Of a DNA stretch of 64,000 nt, positions 63,451 through 64,000 are shown one piece after another (position 1 is the stretch's first letter; every line of letters starts with the position of its first letter). A model generated the notes under the pieces. That model had not been told where the DNA came from. It saw only the letters and a list, made by a program, of their open reading frames with translations, and ran no database searches. This DNA is from Telluria beijingensis (GTDB lineage: Bacteria; Pseudomonadota; Gammaproteobacteria; Burkholderiales; Burkholderiaceae_D): contig NZ_CP132480.1 in the NCBI RefSeq assembly GCF_030770395.1, forward strand, positions 3,979,760 to 4,043,759. Direction: 5' to 3'. The position numbers and the translations under genes were made by a program.

Positions 63451-64000
63451 TTAGCGCTGGATGGCGCCGCCCGTCACGTTGATGCGGTCGCCACTGCGGA
63501 AGTCGGGGGTGCTGTTGTGGGTGACGACTTGCGTGCTGCCGTCGTCCATGCGCACCGTGACGCGGTAGGACTGGCCGGAGCTGCCCGTGGCGCCGGCTGC
63601 CCCGCTCGCGCCCATCGAGGCATCGCCCTCGGTGATGCCGATCGCGGCCGGCAGGATCTCGATCGCCAGCACGGTGCTGTTGGGCGCCGCGGCTGCGCCG
63701 GCGGTCGAGGCGGTGCCGCCACGGTCGTCCTGCATGCTGGAGGTGCCGGAACCGCTGCTGCCGGAGGCGCCGGAGCTGCCCGCGCTGCCGCTGTTGTCCT
63801 GGATGCTCTCGGGGACCGAACCGGTCGCGCCCGAGGTGCCGGAGCTGCCGCTGGCGCCGTAGTCGCTCGTGCCCGTGCTGCCGCTCGTGCCGCTCGTGCC
63901 GCTGGATCCGCTCGACTTGTCGCCGCGCATGGCGGCGCACCCGGATATGGCGAGCGCGACCGCCAGCAGGCCCGCCATGGCCACGCTCTGGTGTGATTGC
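63451..64000 (-). CDS. Ser/Gly/Ala-rich lipoprotein with SlyB-like C-terminal strand region (5' end probably outside window)
   Basis: The visible frame has a lipoprotein leader ending in the lipobox ISGC, then about 80 residues of low-complexity Ser/Gly/Thr/Ala repeats with scattered aromatic and acidic residues. The closing domain (YRVTVRMDDGSTQVVTH, FRSGDRINVTGG) is like the C-terminal part of outer-membrane lipoproteins SlyB/Pcp. GTG at 63984 could start it, but the frame stays open to base 64000 and the residues before it suit a signal peptide, so the true start is likely beyond the window. Confidence 0.7.
   Translation of the reverse strand, partial: QSHQSVAMAGLLAVALAISGCAAMRGDKSSGSSGTSGTSGSTGTSDYGASGSSGTSGATGSVPESIQDNSGSAGSSGASGSSGSGTSSMQDDRGGTASTAGAAAAPNSTVLAIEILPAAIGITEGDASMGASGAAGATGSSGQSYRVTVRMDDGSTQVVTHNSTPDFRSGDRINVTGGAIQR

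Overview
The window is GC-rich chromosomal DNA, most likely from a betaproteobacterium of the Oxalobacteraceae (Massilia/Duganella/Telluria type). This is inferred from base composition, the many TonB, hybrid-kinase and chemoreceptor genes, a Gram-negative porin, GbpR-type sugar regulation and families of intergenic palindromes. No rRNA, tRNA, CRISPR array, intact transposase or prophage gene was found. A relic of an epoxide hydrolase and several palindromic repeat families are the only signs of decay or mobility.

Layout. 1-6.5 kb: 3' part of the NADP-malic enzyme, a TSUP exporter, a DmlA/TtuC-type dehydrogenase with a divergent LysR regulator, a YitT-type membrane protein preceded by a coupled leader ORF, and an AT-rich island bounded by inverted repeats. 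6.5-16.4 kb: M28 peptidase, a hybrid histidine kinase, a GNAT acetyltransferase, two tandem chemoreceptors and a porin. 16.9-46.4 kb: a large L-arabinose/arabinan locus. 46.5-57.9 kb: a second hybrid kinase, several hydrolases, a third chemoreceptor, a Zn-type L-asparaginase and an M20 dipeptidase. 58.3-63.4 kb: a tightly overlapping galactose operon (galT, M24-fold protein, galK, GH2). The window ends inside a Ser/Gly-rich lipoprotein gene.

The arabinose locus appears complete from polymer to central metabolism. A TonB receptor, a GPH symporter and a YtfQRT-YjfF-type ABC importer handle uptake. Three GH43 enzymes, a GH51, a GH97 and a GH127/146 would cut arabinan or arabinogalactan. Mutarotase, SDR dehydrogenase, SMP-30 lactonase, IlvD/EDD dehydratase, AraD1/GguC dehydratase and an aldehyde dehydrogenase form the non-phosphorylative route to 2-oxoglutarate.

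The main finding is regulatory. The three leading genes of the locus (TonB receptor, dehydratase, sugar-binding protein) share one promoter layout with identical spacing: GATAC-N9-TATC-N16-TGATTGGAA-N3-TATC-N11-(-10 box). The GATA-N10-TATC dyad lies near -65, where LysR-type activators bind. A GATA-N10-TATG variant overlaps the -10 box of the GbpR-like gene that closes the locus. This predicts a small self-controlled arabinose regulon. Coordinates and motifs were read by eye; family names come from recognised motifs and gene context, not from searches.
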